Positions 6,953-12,992 of a stretch of DNA of 21,035 nucleotides are shown in pieces. Source of the DNA: an uncultured Roseburia sp. Lineage in GTDB: Bacteria; Bacillota; Clostridia; Lachnospirales; Lachnospiraceae. The translations under genes were made by a program, and so were the position numbers. The first letter of the stretch is position 1, and the number at the start of each line of letters is the position of its first letter. Location: NCBI GenBank assembly GCA_947057405.1, contig CAMSEJ010000003.1, positions 1 through 21,035 of the forward strand. The letters run 5' to 3'. The notes below the pieces were generated by a model. The model did no database searches, was not told where the DNA came from, and was given only the letters and a program-made list of their open reading frames with translations.

Positions 6953-6989
6953 CATAGAATTATATAATCGGGAAGCTGTTGCATAGAAT
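6953..6989 (+). promoter_or_regulatory. Likely promoter region of the transglycosylase gene, with a repeated CATAGAAT
   Basis: A perfect TATAAT (6963-6968) lies about 50 bp before the gene start, without a clear -35. It is flanked by two copies of CATAGAAT (6953-6960 and 6982-6989), 29 bp apart. The second reads CATAGAATA, which also fits the CATAnnnTA pattern of mother-cell sigma factors. Which element is used cannot be decided from sequence. Confidence 0.35.
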
Positions 6990-7017
6990 AGATTAGAAAG
7001 AATTCCGGAGGGGTCAT

Positions 7018-7518
7018 ATGCATGTTAAAAAAAGGGTACAGAGGGCGTTGTTTCTGTCATTGGTACTGCTGGTCTGTTTTTCGGCGCAGGTAAAGCTTTC
7101 GGCGGAAAGCGCGGATACGTTTATCCGGGCAGAATATGCGTCGTATTGTGAGGAAATCGGCGGGGCATACGGGATTTGCCCGGAGCTGTTAGAGGCGATT
7201 ATGGAATCGGAGTCGTCCGGCAATCCAAGAGCGCAGAACGGCAACTGCAAAGGGCTGATGCAGATTAATCTGAATTACCACAAAGACCGTATGCAGAAGC
7301 TGGGAGTGGAGGATATTTATGATGCGAAGGGGAATATTTTGCTTGCCGCGGATTACCTGGCGGAGTTGTTTCGGGAGCACGGCGATATCGGGACGGTCCT
7401 GATGGTCTATAACGGCAGCAGGGATGCCATTGCGCGCGGGAAACAGGCGGATTATACCGAATACGCACTGAAAATTATGAAACGTTCCGAACAATTGGAG
7501 CGGCAGCACCGGAAATGA
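7018..7518 (+). CDS. Secreted lytic transglycosylase (SLT domain)
   Basis: Small peptidoglycan lyase of 166 residues that should cleave the MurNAc-GlcNAc bond with formation of a 1,6-anhydro end. Residues 1 to about 29 form a signal peptide (basic MHVKKRVQR, hydrophobic LFLSLVLLVCF, likely cut near SAES). The SLT fold follows: YGICPELLEAIMESESSGNP with catalytic Glu65, then GLMQIN, AKGNILLAADYLAELF and VLMVYNGS, in the usual order. Start ATG 7018 has GGAGGGG upstream. No LysM, SH3 or other wall-binding domain is present, so it is a bare catalytic domain. It is monocistronic, with a terminator overlapping its stop codon. Two CATAGAAT boxes upstream leave open a sporulation role. Confidence 0.92.
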   Translation: MHVKKRVQRALFLSLVLLVCFSAQVKLSAESADTFIRAEYASYCEEIGGAYGICPELLEAIMESESSGNPRAQNGNCKGLMQINLNYHKDRMQKLGVEDIYDAKGNILLAADYLAELFREHGDIGTVLMVYNGSRDAIARGKQADYTEYALKIMKRSEQLERQHRK

Positions 7519-7539
7519 TTGCGTTTCCGGTGTTTTTTT
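7507..7539 (+). terminator. Intrinsic terminator overlapping the transglycosylase stop codon
   Basis: CACCGGAAA (7507-7515) pairs perfectly with TTTCCGGTG (7524-7532), followed by seven T. The 5' arm includes the last codons of the gene and the TGA lies in the loop. Confidence 0.93.
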
Positions 7540-7591
7540 ATTATAATAGCAATAAATACGCTCCGGGGCTCAGGATGCTGTACACCCCGGA
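7519..7591 (+). promoter_or_regulatory. Promoter and leader hairpin of the single-pass membrane protein gene
   Basis: TATAAT at 7542-7547 follows the terminator, with TTGCGT (7519-7524) 17 bp upstream as a weak -35. Transcription would start near 7554. The leader then contains TCCGGGG (7562-7568) paired with CCCCGGA (7585-7591), a 7-bp stem with a 16-nt loop, 21 bp before the ribosome binding site. No known riboswitch class is recognised. Confidence 0.4.
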
Positions 7592-7622
7592 ACAATACAT
7601 AATTTAAGTGTACGGAGGGAGT

Positions 7623-8207
7623 ATGAACAGAATACCATATGAGGCAGTGGGATTTGCCTTCCCGGATGAAAAAATGATGGAAAAGGCGCTCAAGGAAGCA
7701 GAGGGCATACGCTATGTAAAAAACAGCGCGGATCTGACCGATCCCCAGGTGGTGTTCCGGGTTTACCGTCAGATGGTAGATCAGCGCCTGTTTGAAACGC
7801 CGGTAGGCTATTCGTTTTTGTATGAGCTGCAGGAATATTTGTGGACAAACCCTTCCATCAGCAATGATACGATTCCGCCCATTCCCGTAAACGCTCCGGC
7901 AGCCGTCCAGCCTGTGGCGCCTGTGCGGCCGCAGACCGAACCCCGGGTCAGGACCGAAGTGAAAACCAAAATCGTCCACAAGACAGAGGTAAAAAATGTA
8001 GATTACAAGTTGAAGTTTAAAGCCTGCCTGTCGGTCTGCGTCGTACTGCTTCTTATCGTAATCGGGATGTTTGCGGTAACGGCAACCAGCGGCAATATTA
8101 ATATTGTGAATTACGAAAATGCCCTGATCGAAAAATACGAGCACTGGGAAGCCCAGCTGCAGGAACGTGAGGATAAATTGCGGGAACAGGAAGGCGCAGG
8201 CAGGTAA
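7623..8207 (+). CDS. Single-pass membrane protein of unknown function
   Basis: I do not recognise this 194-residue protein. The N-terminal domain (about 1-80) has no signal peptide and looks folded and cytoplasmic (FPDEKMMEKALKEAEGIRYV, VYRQMVDQRLFETPVGYSFLYELQEYLW). A Pro/Ala/Val-rich linker follows at about 84-112, then a charged segment, a strong membrane segment at about 133-155 (ACLSVCVVLLLIVIGMFAV), and a 39-residue C-terminal tail ending in a short charged coiled coil (HWEAQLQEREDKLREQE). ATG 7623 is chosen because GGAGGG lies 5 bp before it; an in-frame GTG at 7608 has no such site. It is followed 60 bp later by a response regulator gene that has its own extended -10, so a link with that system is possible but unproven. 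Confidence 0.85.
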   Translation: MNRIPYEAVGFAFPDEKMMEKALKEAEGIRYVKNSADLTDPQVVFRVYRQMVDQRLFETPVGYSFLYELQEYLWTNPSISNDTIPPIPVNAPAAVQPVAPVRPQTEPRVRTEVKTKIVHKTEVKNVDYKLKFKACLSVCVVLLLIVIGMFAVTATSGNINIVNYENALIEKYEHWEAQLQEREDKLREQEGAGR

Positions 8208-8229
8208 ACATATTTTTTTCATAAATATC

Positions 8230-8238
8230 TGCTAGAAT
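8230..8238 (+). promoter_or_regulatory. Extended -10 promoter of the second response regulator
   Basis: TGC followed by TAGAAT (8233-8238), an extended -10 element. The -35 position is AT-rich but not consensus. The predicted start lies about 20 bp before the regulator's ATG. Confidence 0.45.
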
Positions 8239-8267
8239 AGCCAGAAAATGAGAAATGAGGAGCTGCG

Positions 8268-8948
8268 ATGGAGAAGATTAAAATATTGGTGGTAGACGAT
8301 GAGAGCAGGATGCGCAAGCTGGTGCGGGATTTTCTGATACGGGACAATTTTGAAGTACTGGAAGCGGGCGACGGGGAGGAAGCGCTGGATTTGTTTTACC
8401 GGGACAAGGACATTGCGCTGATTATTCTGGACGTAATGATGCCCAAGATCAACGGCTGGGATGTCTGCCGGGAAATCCGGGAAACCTCCAAAATTCCGAT
8501 TATCATGCTGACGGCGAAAGGCGACGAGAATGACGAGCTGCAGGGGTTTGATTTGGGAGTAGACGAATATATTTCCAAGCCCTTCAGCCCGAAAATTCTG
8601 GTCGCCCGTGTGGGGGCGATCCTGCGCCGGGCAAACCGGACGGCAGAAGAGGATGCCGTAGATATCGGCGGAATTGTGATGGACAAGGTGGCGCATTTGG
8701 TAACGGTGGACGGGGAGCGCGTGGAGCTTAGTTTTAAGGAATTTGAACTGCTTGCTTATTTTATTGAAAACCGCGGCATTGCACTTTCCCGTGAAAAGAT
8801 TTTAAACCATGTCTGGAATTATGATTATTTTGGGGACGCACGCACCATTGACACGCATGTGAAAAAGCTGCGGAATAAGCTGGGGCAGCGCGGGGAGTAT
8901 ATTAAGACGATTTGGGGGATGGGGTACAAATTTGAGGTGAACGAATAA
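8268..8948 (+). CDS. OmpR/PhoB-family response regulator (second system)
   Basis: Cytoplasmic transcription regulator of 226 residues. The receiver domain has VVDDE at 8-12, phospho-accepting Asp55 in LIILDVMMP, the Thr switch residue in MLTAKGDE and the Lys in YISKPF. The winged-helix domain (about 130-223) has LSFKEFELLAYF, TIDTHVKKLRNKLG and TIWGMGYKFE. AGGAG precedes ATG 8268. Its probable partner kinase starts only about 600 bp downstream, whereas such pairs usually overlap or nearly touch. The last codons (TTTGAGGTGAAC) repeat the sequence just before the kinase start, suggesting that the original junction has been split by an insertion. Confidence 0.96.
   Translation: MEKIKILVVDDESRMRKLVRDFLIRDNFEVLEAGDGEEALDLFYRDKDIALIILDVMMPKINGWDVCREIRETSKIPIIMLTAKGDENDELQGFDLGVDEYISKPFSPKILVARVGAILRRANRTAEEDAVDIGGIVMDKVAHLVTVDGERVELSFKEFELLAYFIENRGIALSREKILNHVWNYDYFGDARTIDTHVKKLRNKLGQRGEYIKTIWGMGYKFEVNE
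8934..8942 (+). repeat. Left copy of a 9-bp direct repeat flanking the regulator/kinase spacer
   Basis: GAGGTGAAC inside the last codons of the response regulator gene. An identical copy occurs 598 bp downstream at the kinase translation start. Together they could be a target-site duplication, but no clear terminal inverted repeats sit inside them. Confidence 0.45.
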
Positions 8949-9100
8949 AGGCGGTATGCGTTAAAGCGGTATTTATGGGCGTTTCCGGGTTTTGAGGATG
9001 CGCCGGGTGCGGGAGTTTTTACCAAAATACTGCCAAATATATGGTTTTCAACCAGCCCCAGTTCCTTATATGTTCTACGTTTAACGAATTGACATTAGTA

Positions 9101-9165
9101 CTACAGCGAACGCCGTATCTCCTGTCCTCTGGCTGACGGAACTTTGCCAACATTGTTCGCTCTAG
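9101..9165. repeat. Inverted repeat enclosing a 43-nt loop
   Basis: CTACAGCGAAC (9101-9111) and GTTCGCTCTAG (9155-9165) match at 10 of 11 positions as inverted repeats. A smaller CCGT/ACGG pairing is possible inside. As RNA this would be a 65-nt stem-loop; as DNA it could be the end of a decayed mobile element. Confidence 0.45.
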
Positions 9166-9240
9166 CTCAGTCAAAGGATATCATGAAGCTGGATATTGAG
9201 AATATAGAAAACACACTAAAAATATGTAAAAAAGAGCCGC

Positions 9241-9269
9241 TTGCAAAACAGGCGGCTCTAGTGTATAAT
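9241..9269 (+). promoter_or_regulatory. Sigma-A-type promoter inside the regulator/kinase spacer
   Basis: TTGCAA (9241-9246), a 17-bp spacer and a perfect TATAAT (9264-9269). It overlaps the loop and 3' arm of a GC-rich stem (AGAGCCGC 9233-9240 with GCGGCTCT 9252-9259), so an incoming transcript could fold this region. Start predicted near 9276. Confidence 0.5.
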
Positions 9270-9275
9270 CTAATC

Positions 9276-9378
9276 AGAAAGGTTTATCGGACACGAGTTC
9301 CGATGTGCCCTCAGTATAATAAGATTAAAAAAAGAAATAGTATCTTACTTTCTCAGGGTAGGGATACTATTTCTTTTT
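9276..9378 (+). ncRNA. Second candidate small RNA, upstream of the kinase gene
   Basis: A transcript from the 9264-9269 promoter to the T-tract at 9378 would be about 100 nt. It would contain the hairpin ATCGGA (9286-9291)/TCCGAT (9299-9304) and a very long terminator-like stem at 9329-9378. An open frame crosses it, but that frame lacks a good start and reads through both stems. It could be a free small RNA or a leader from which kinase transcription escapes. Expression is unproven. Confidence 0.35.
9329..9378. terminator. Long, probably bidirectional intrinsic terminator
   Basis: AAAAAGAAATAGTATC (9329-9344) pairs perfectly over 16 bp with 9363-9378; the loop is 18 nt. The stem is AT-rich, but the A-tract and T-tract at its ends fit termination in both directions. 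It would stop transcripts coming from the response regulator gene before the kinase. Confidence 0.7.
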
Positions 9379-9531
9379 ATGATTGTCTATGTAAGATAAA
9401 AGTGTAGCAACAGAGTTTGTAGATTATGTGAAATAGTGCGGAAACAGTGGAAATTGTGAAATATAAGTGCTATAAAAGATATAGAAAAGAGTGGGAATGA
9501 TTTTTCAAACACGCTCTAGACAAATGATTTC

Positions 9532-9540
9532 GAGGTGAAC
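9532..9540 (+). repeat. Right copy of the 9-bp direct repeat, carrying the kinase ribosome binding site
   Basis: GAGGTGAAC, identical to 8934-8942. The GAGGTG part serves as a Shine-Dalgarno for the likely TTG start at 9547. Confidence 0.45.
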
Positions 9541-9546
9541 AAAGAT

Positions 9547-11055
9547 TTGCGTGACAGAATGAATATCAGAATGAAACAGGTAAAGCATTCCCTTACTTTA
9601 CAGTATACGGGTACTATTTTGGGAATGGTAGCCGGCACGGTGCTGCTCTGCTGGTTTTTGAACAATACTTTTTTGGAGGATTATTATATTTATAACAAGC
9701 AGGATGCCATGCTCGAAGGATTTGACGTGATCGACGCCAAAAGCGAGGCGGGTGTGCTGGACAGCGCCGGATTTGATGTCGGATTTGAAAAAATATGTGA
9801 AAACGGCAATATTGCAATTTTAATCGTAAGCCCGGACGGCACGGTCGTAAGGGCGTCCGTCAACGATACGGAATCGCTCTGGGCGCAGTTTATGGATATG
9901 CTTTTTGCCGGCTCCAAGGGCACCTCCGTGGAAATGCTGGAGGAAACCGACCGCTATGTTTTAGAACGCCAGATAGATGCAAGGCATAAATCCGAGTACC
10001 TGGTGCTGGGGGGAACCTTAGCGGACGGCAATCTGATTTTTATGCGGACGGCACTGGAAAGTATCCGGGACAGCGCGGGGATTTCCAACCGCCTGTTATC
10101 GTATATCGGGATTGCCGCCGTTATTTTAAGCGCCGTCATCAGTATTTTCGCGTCCCGTAAAATTGCAAAGCCCATTTTAGAACTGGCCGAAATTTCCAGG
10201 CGTATGACAAACCTGGATTTTAACGCCAAGTACCGGAGCAAAGGGGAGAATGAAATCGATCTGCTGGGCGAACATATCAACCAGATGTCGGAGACGCTTG
10301 AAAAAACCATTTCGGAGCTGAAAAGCGCCAACAACGAGCTGCAGATGGATATTGAAAAAAAGACGAAAATCGACGAAATGCGCAAGGAATTTTTATCCAA
10401 TGTGTCCCACGAGCTGAAAACGCCGCTTGCGTTGATCCAGGGCTATGCCGAAGGCCTTCAGGAGTGCATCAATGACGACGAGGAAAGCCGGAATTTTTAT
10501 TGCGAGGTCATTATGGACGAAGCGGATAAAATGAACCAGATGGTCAAAAAGCTGCTGACGCTCAATCAGCTTGAATTCGGAAACGACGCGGTGGCGATGG
10601 AACGGTTTGATTTGACGGAACTGATCCGCGGCGTGATCCAGTCAGCTTCGATTTTGCTGAAACAAAACGGGATCAGCCTTACTTTTAATACGAATATGCC
10701 GATGTATGTATGGGCGGATGAATTTAAGGTGGAAGAGGTTGTAACGAATTATCTGAGCAATGCCATCCACCATGCCGATTTTGAAAAGAGGATTGACATA
10801 AAGTATACGCAGAACGGGGATTATGTCCGCGTGAGTGTGTTCAATACCGGCAAGCCCATCCCGGCCGGGGACATCGGGAATATCTGGGTAAAATTCTATA
10901 AAGTGGATAAGGCAAGGACGAGGGAATACGGCGGCAGCGGGATCGGACTTTCGATTGTTAAGGCGATTATGGATTCGTTCCATCGGGAATGCGGCGTAAT
11001 AAACCATACGGACGGCGTGGAATTTTGGTTTGAATTGGATACAAAAAATAATTAA
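9547..11055 (+). CDS. Sensor histidine kinase with HAMP domain (second system)
   Basis: Membrane kinase of about 502 residues, the likely partner of the regulator ending at 8948. Order: a basic N-terminus, membrane segment 1 at about 17-40, an extracytoplasmic sensor of about 140 residues, membrane segment 2 at about 183-203, HAMP at about 204-256 (KIAKPILELAEIS...EIDLLGEHINQMSETL), a short coil, the H-box VSHELKTPLALIQGYAEGL with His288, an N-box (NYLSNAIHHA), a modified G1 (FNTGKPIP) and G2 (GGSGIGLSIVKAI). The start is uncertain: TTG 9547 has GAGGTG 9 bp upstream; GTG 9535 and ATG 9559 are alternatives without a good site. The G1 box has Asn-Thr-Gly where Asp-x-Gly is usual, a variation also known in functional VanS-like kinases. 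Confidence 0.93.
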   Translation: MRDRMNIRMKQVKHSLTLQYTGTILGMVAGTVLLCWFLNNTFLEDYYIYNKQDAMLEGFDVIDAKSEAGVLDSAGFDVGFEKICENGNIAILIVSPDGTVVRASVNDTESLWAQFMDMLFAGSKGTSVEMLEETDRYVLERQIDARHKSEYLVLGGTLADGNLIFMRTALESIRDSAGISNRLLSYIGIAAVILSAVISIFASRKIAKPILELAEISRRMTNLDFNAKYRSKGENEIDLLGEHINQMSETLEKTISELKSANNELQMDIEKKTKIDEMRKEFLSNVSHELKTPLALIQGYAEGLQECINDDEESRNFYCEVIMDEADKMNQMVKKLLTLNQLEFGNDAVAMERFDLTELIRGVIQSASILLKQNGISLTFNTNMPMYVWADEFKVEEVVTNYLSNAIHHADFEKRIDIKYTQNGDYVRVSVFNTGKPIPAGDIGNIWVKFYKVDKARTREYGGSGIGLSIVKAIMDSFHRECGVINHTDGVEFWFELDTKNN

Positions 11056-11090
11056 TAGTTGCCCATTTCCAAAAAAAATGTTAAAATTGA

Positions 11091-11096
11091 TATAAT
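11091..11096 (+). promoter_or_regulatory. -10 box of the lipoprotein gene
   Basis: Perfect TATAAT about 35 bp before the lipoprotein ATG, 35 bp after the kinase stop. The -35 is poor (TTTCCA at 11066-11071 with a long 19-bp spacer), which would fit dependence on an activator such as the adjacent response regulator. Confidence 0.45.
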
Positions 11097-11131
11097 TTTT
11101 ACAGATCAAGTTTATGCAGTGGAGGCAGAGG

Positions 11132-11908
11132 ATGAAAGGTTCAAAGACGAGGATTGCCGCAGTACTGTTTGCGGCGGCTGTTACACTGGGCGGCTGTGGA
11201 GAAGCCCTTTATGAAATGACACCCGAGGAACAGGCGGCGGTTGTCAGTTACGCTTCGCATGCGGTGGCAAAATTTAACAATTGCCAGAAAGACGGGGAAG
11301 TGTTTGTAAGGAAGGATATATTGGAAGAAGGTACGGATACGCAGAAGAAGGCGCAGGATGTGCAGATGTCTCCGGAAGATGCGGCTTTGGGGGATACGGA
11401 TGCTCTGCCGGAACCGGACGCTGCACCGACGACGGACGTTTCGCAGGACGAAGCAGGAACTTCCGGCAGCCCGTCCGCGCCGCAGGCCGGAGAAGAACGT
11501 TCGGTTACCATCGGCGAAGCGCTTGATTTGGGTGTGATTCGTGCAGACTTTGCGGGAAGCAGCCTGTGCGCCGCCTATGAAAAATCCGCATCCTATGCCG
11601 TGGACGCATCGCCCGGCTCACAGCTTTTGGTGCTGAAGGTGAAGCTTACGAACCAGTCGTCCCAGGATCTTGCGATTGACATACTGGCGATGACGCCGGC
11701 GTTTTCGGTGACGGTGAACGGGGAATATACCGCAGCGGCGCAGACGACAATCCTTCCGAACGATCTGTCCACCTACCAGGGCACGCTTCTGGCGGGAGAG
11801 TCCGGCGAAACGGTGCTGCTGTTTGAGATTCCGCAGGAGGTTCAGGCGGTTTCCGATCTGTCGCTTAAGGTCACAATGAACGGCAGCCAGAATACGATTA
11901 AATTATAA
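11132..11908 (+). CDS. Lipoprotein with a C-terminal DUF4352-like beta domain
   Basis: Exported lipoprotein of 258 residues. The signal sequence ends in the lipobox LGGC, with Cys22 as the lipidated residue. A short conserved-looking segment follows (EALYEMTPEEQAAVVSYASHAVAKFN), then an acidic, Pro/Ala/Thr-rich linker at roughly 70-125. The C-terminal 130 residues look like an all-beta, immunoglobulin-like domain of the DUF4352 type: VITGEALDLG-like opening, then LLVLKVKLTNQSSQDLAI, and LLAGESGETVLLFEIP. ATG 11132 follows GGAGGCAGAGG; an in-frame ATG at 11114 is less well placed. It lies just downstream of the second two-component system and may be its target or a signal partner; its function is unknown. 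Confidence 0.85.
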   Translation: MKGSKTRIAAVLFAAAVTLGGCGEALYEMTPEEQAAVVSYASHAVAKFNNCQKDGEVFVRKDILEEGTDTQKKAQDVQMSPEDAALGDTDALPEPDAAPTTDVSQDEAGTSGSPSAPQAGEERSVTIGEALDLGVIRADFAGSSLCAAYEKSASYAVDASPGSQLLVLKVKLTNQSSQDLAIDILAMTPAFSVTVNGEYTAAAQTTILPNDLSTYQGTLLAGESGETVLLFEIPQEVQAVSDLSLKVTMNGSQNTIKL

Positions 11909-11944
11909 AAAACTGAAAAAAACAATATACAATGGCTTTATTTA

Positions 11945-11953
11945 TGTTATAAT
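11945..11953 (+). promoter_or_regulatory. Extended -10 promoter upstream of cheV
   Basis: TGT followed by TATAAT (11948-11953), a perfect extended -10, about 50 bp before the cheV ATG. No good -35 is visible. It probably drives the whole run of genes down to ung, because I see no other convincing promoter or terminator until after 16454. Confidence 0.55.
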
Positions 11954-12001
11954 GGATACATTGAGAACGCAGAAACATATGTGTGCCGGGAGGGAAAAGC
12001 T

Positions 12002-12934
12002 ATGGATTCAAACATACTGCTGGAAAGTGGAACAAACGAACTGGAAATACTGGAATTTACAATAGGGGGCAACCGCTATGGCATTAATGTCGCGAAGATC
12101 CGCGAGATTCTGTCCTATCAGCCGGTTACGCCGATACCGCATTCCAATCCGAGTGTAGAGGGCATTTTTATGCCGAGGGATATTATGATTACGGTGATCA
12201 GCTTAAAGCGCTGCATCGGTATCCCGGAGGACGAGGACGAGAAGAAGGGGTTATTTATCATTACGAATTTTAACAAGCTAAACGTTGCGTTTCATGTGGA
12301 CGAAGTGCTCGGTATCCACAGGGTATCCTGGCAGAGCATCATCAAGCCGGATTCCACGATTAACAACGACAGCGGAGTATCGACCGGCGTCGTGAAGCTG
12401 CAGGATAATCTGATTGTTATTTTGGATTTTGAGCGGATTGTGACGGATATCAGCCCGGAAACAGGGCTTAAGATTTCCGATGTGGAGGAATACCAGGGCA
12501 GGGATCGCAGGGATTCCCCGATTCTGATTGCGGAAGACTCCCCGTTCTTAAGCAAGCTGATTACGGATTGTTTGAAGAAGGCAGGGTATACAAGGCAGAT
12601 CGTGACGGCGAACGGGCAGGAAGCCTGGGATCATGTATGTGAATTCAAGGAAAACGGTACGCTGGACGAAATGGTGCACTGTGTCATTACGGACATTGAG
12701 ATGCCGCTGATGGATGGGCACCGCCTGACAAAGCTGATGAAGACGGATGACGAGTTAAAGCATATACCGTTGATTATTTTTTCTTCGCTTGTAAATGACG
12801 AAATGCGGCGCAAAGGGGAACAGCTCGGTGCGGATGCGCAGCTGACCAAGCCGGAGATCGGCGATCTGGTCAGGACGATTGACAGCCTGATTGGTGCAAG
12901 CAAAGTGGCGATAGGAGCAGAAGAATTAGAATAG
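12002..12934 (+). CDS. cheV: Chemotaxis coupling protein CheV (CheW plus receiver)
   Basis: Cytoplasmic adaptor of 310 residues that couples chemoreceptors to CheA and, through its receiver domain, takes part in adaptation. The CheW-like domain spans about 14-155 (EILEFTIGGNRYGINVAKIREIL, PSVEGIFMPRDIMITVISLKRCIG, VAFHVDEVLGIHRVSW, VVKLQDNLIVILDFERIV). The receiver domain spans about 172-300, with AEDS, phospho-accepting Asp231 in VITDIEMPLMDG, and TKPE for the conserved Lys. ATG 12002 has GGGAGGG upstream; an in-frame ATG at 11981 lies further up. No other chemotaxis gene lies in the window, so CheV is encoded apart from the main cluster. It suggests the cell is motile or has a CheA pathway. 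Confidence 0.96.
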   Translation: MDSNILLESGTNELEILEFTIGGNRYGINVAKIREILSYQPVTPIPHSNPSVEGIFMPRDIMITVISLKRCIGIPEDEDEKKGLFIITNFNKLNVAFHVDEVLGIHRVSWQSIIKPDSTINNDSGVSTGVVKLQDNLIVILDFERIVTDISPETGLKISDVEEYQGRDRRDSPILIAEDSPFLSKLITDCLKKAGYTRQIVTANGQEAWDHVCEFKENGTLDEMVHCVITDIEMPLMDGHRLTKLMKTDDELKHIPLIIFSSLVNDEMRRKGEQLGADAQLTKPEIGDLVRTIDSLIGASKVAIGAEELE

Positions 12935-12938
12935 TCGG

Positions 12939-12963
12939 GGGATGTGATACACCATCACATCCC
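12939..12963 (+). other. Strong hairpin just after the cheV stop codon, no T-tract
   Basis: GGGATGTGAT (12939-12948) pairs perfectly with ATCACATCCC (12954-12963), a 10-bp stem with a 5-nt loop. It starts 4 bp after the cheV stop and is followed by TTGATGGG rather than a T run, so it is unlikely to terminate. It may protect the cheV mRNA 3' end or set differential expression within the operon. Confidence 0.65.
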
Positions 12964-12992
12964 TTGATGGGTTTCATACAGGAGGGATTGCT

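Larger units (their letters stand above)
8949..9546. other. Gene-free, AT-rich and hairpin-rich spacer inside a two-component operon
   Basis: About 600 bp without a convincing protein gene. The first 70 bp have host-like GC-rich composition; from about 9020 the DNA becomes AT-rich. It contains, in order, an imperfect 11-bp inverted repeat (9101-9165), a GC stem (9233-9259), a good promoter (9241-9269), a small hairpin (9286-9304), a 16-bp perfect stem with a T-tract (9329-9378), and two short direct repeats before the kinase: TGTGAAATA at 9427 and 9455, and AATGATTT at 9496 and 9523. The composition and the flanking 9-bp repeat suggest acquired DNA. I do not recognise a known insertion sequence. 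Confidence 0.5.

Noticed and set aside
6760..6957. 65-codon frame in the gap before the transglycosylase gene
   Set aside because: No ribosome binding site, low-complexity AT-rich content, and it crosses a hairpin and an intrinsic terminator. The region fits a small RNA better.
7452..8222. Long minus-strand frame of 256 codons opposite the single-pass membrane protein gene
   Set aside because: It crosses the transglycosylase terminator, lacks a ribosome binding site, and the plus strand has a good ribosome binding site and a clear membrane segment.
9089..9117. TTGACA at 9089-9094 as a promoter
   Set aside because: The -35 is perfect but 17 bp downstream is GCCGTA, with no acceptable -10 at 16-18 bp.
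9144..9407. Open frame of up to 87 codons in the regulator/kinase spacer
   Set aside because: It starts at a TTG without a ribosome binding site (or ATG 9183, also without one), runs through three hairpins and the 16-bp terminator stem, and matches no family I recognise.
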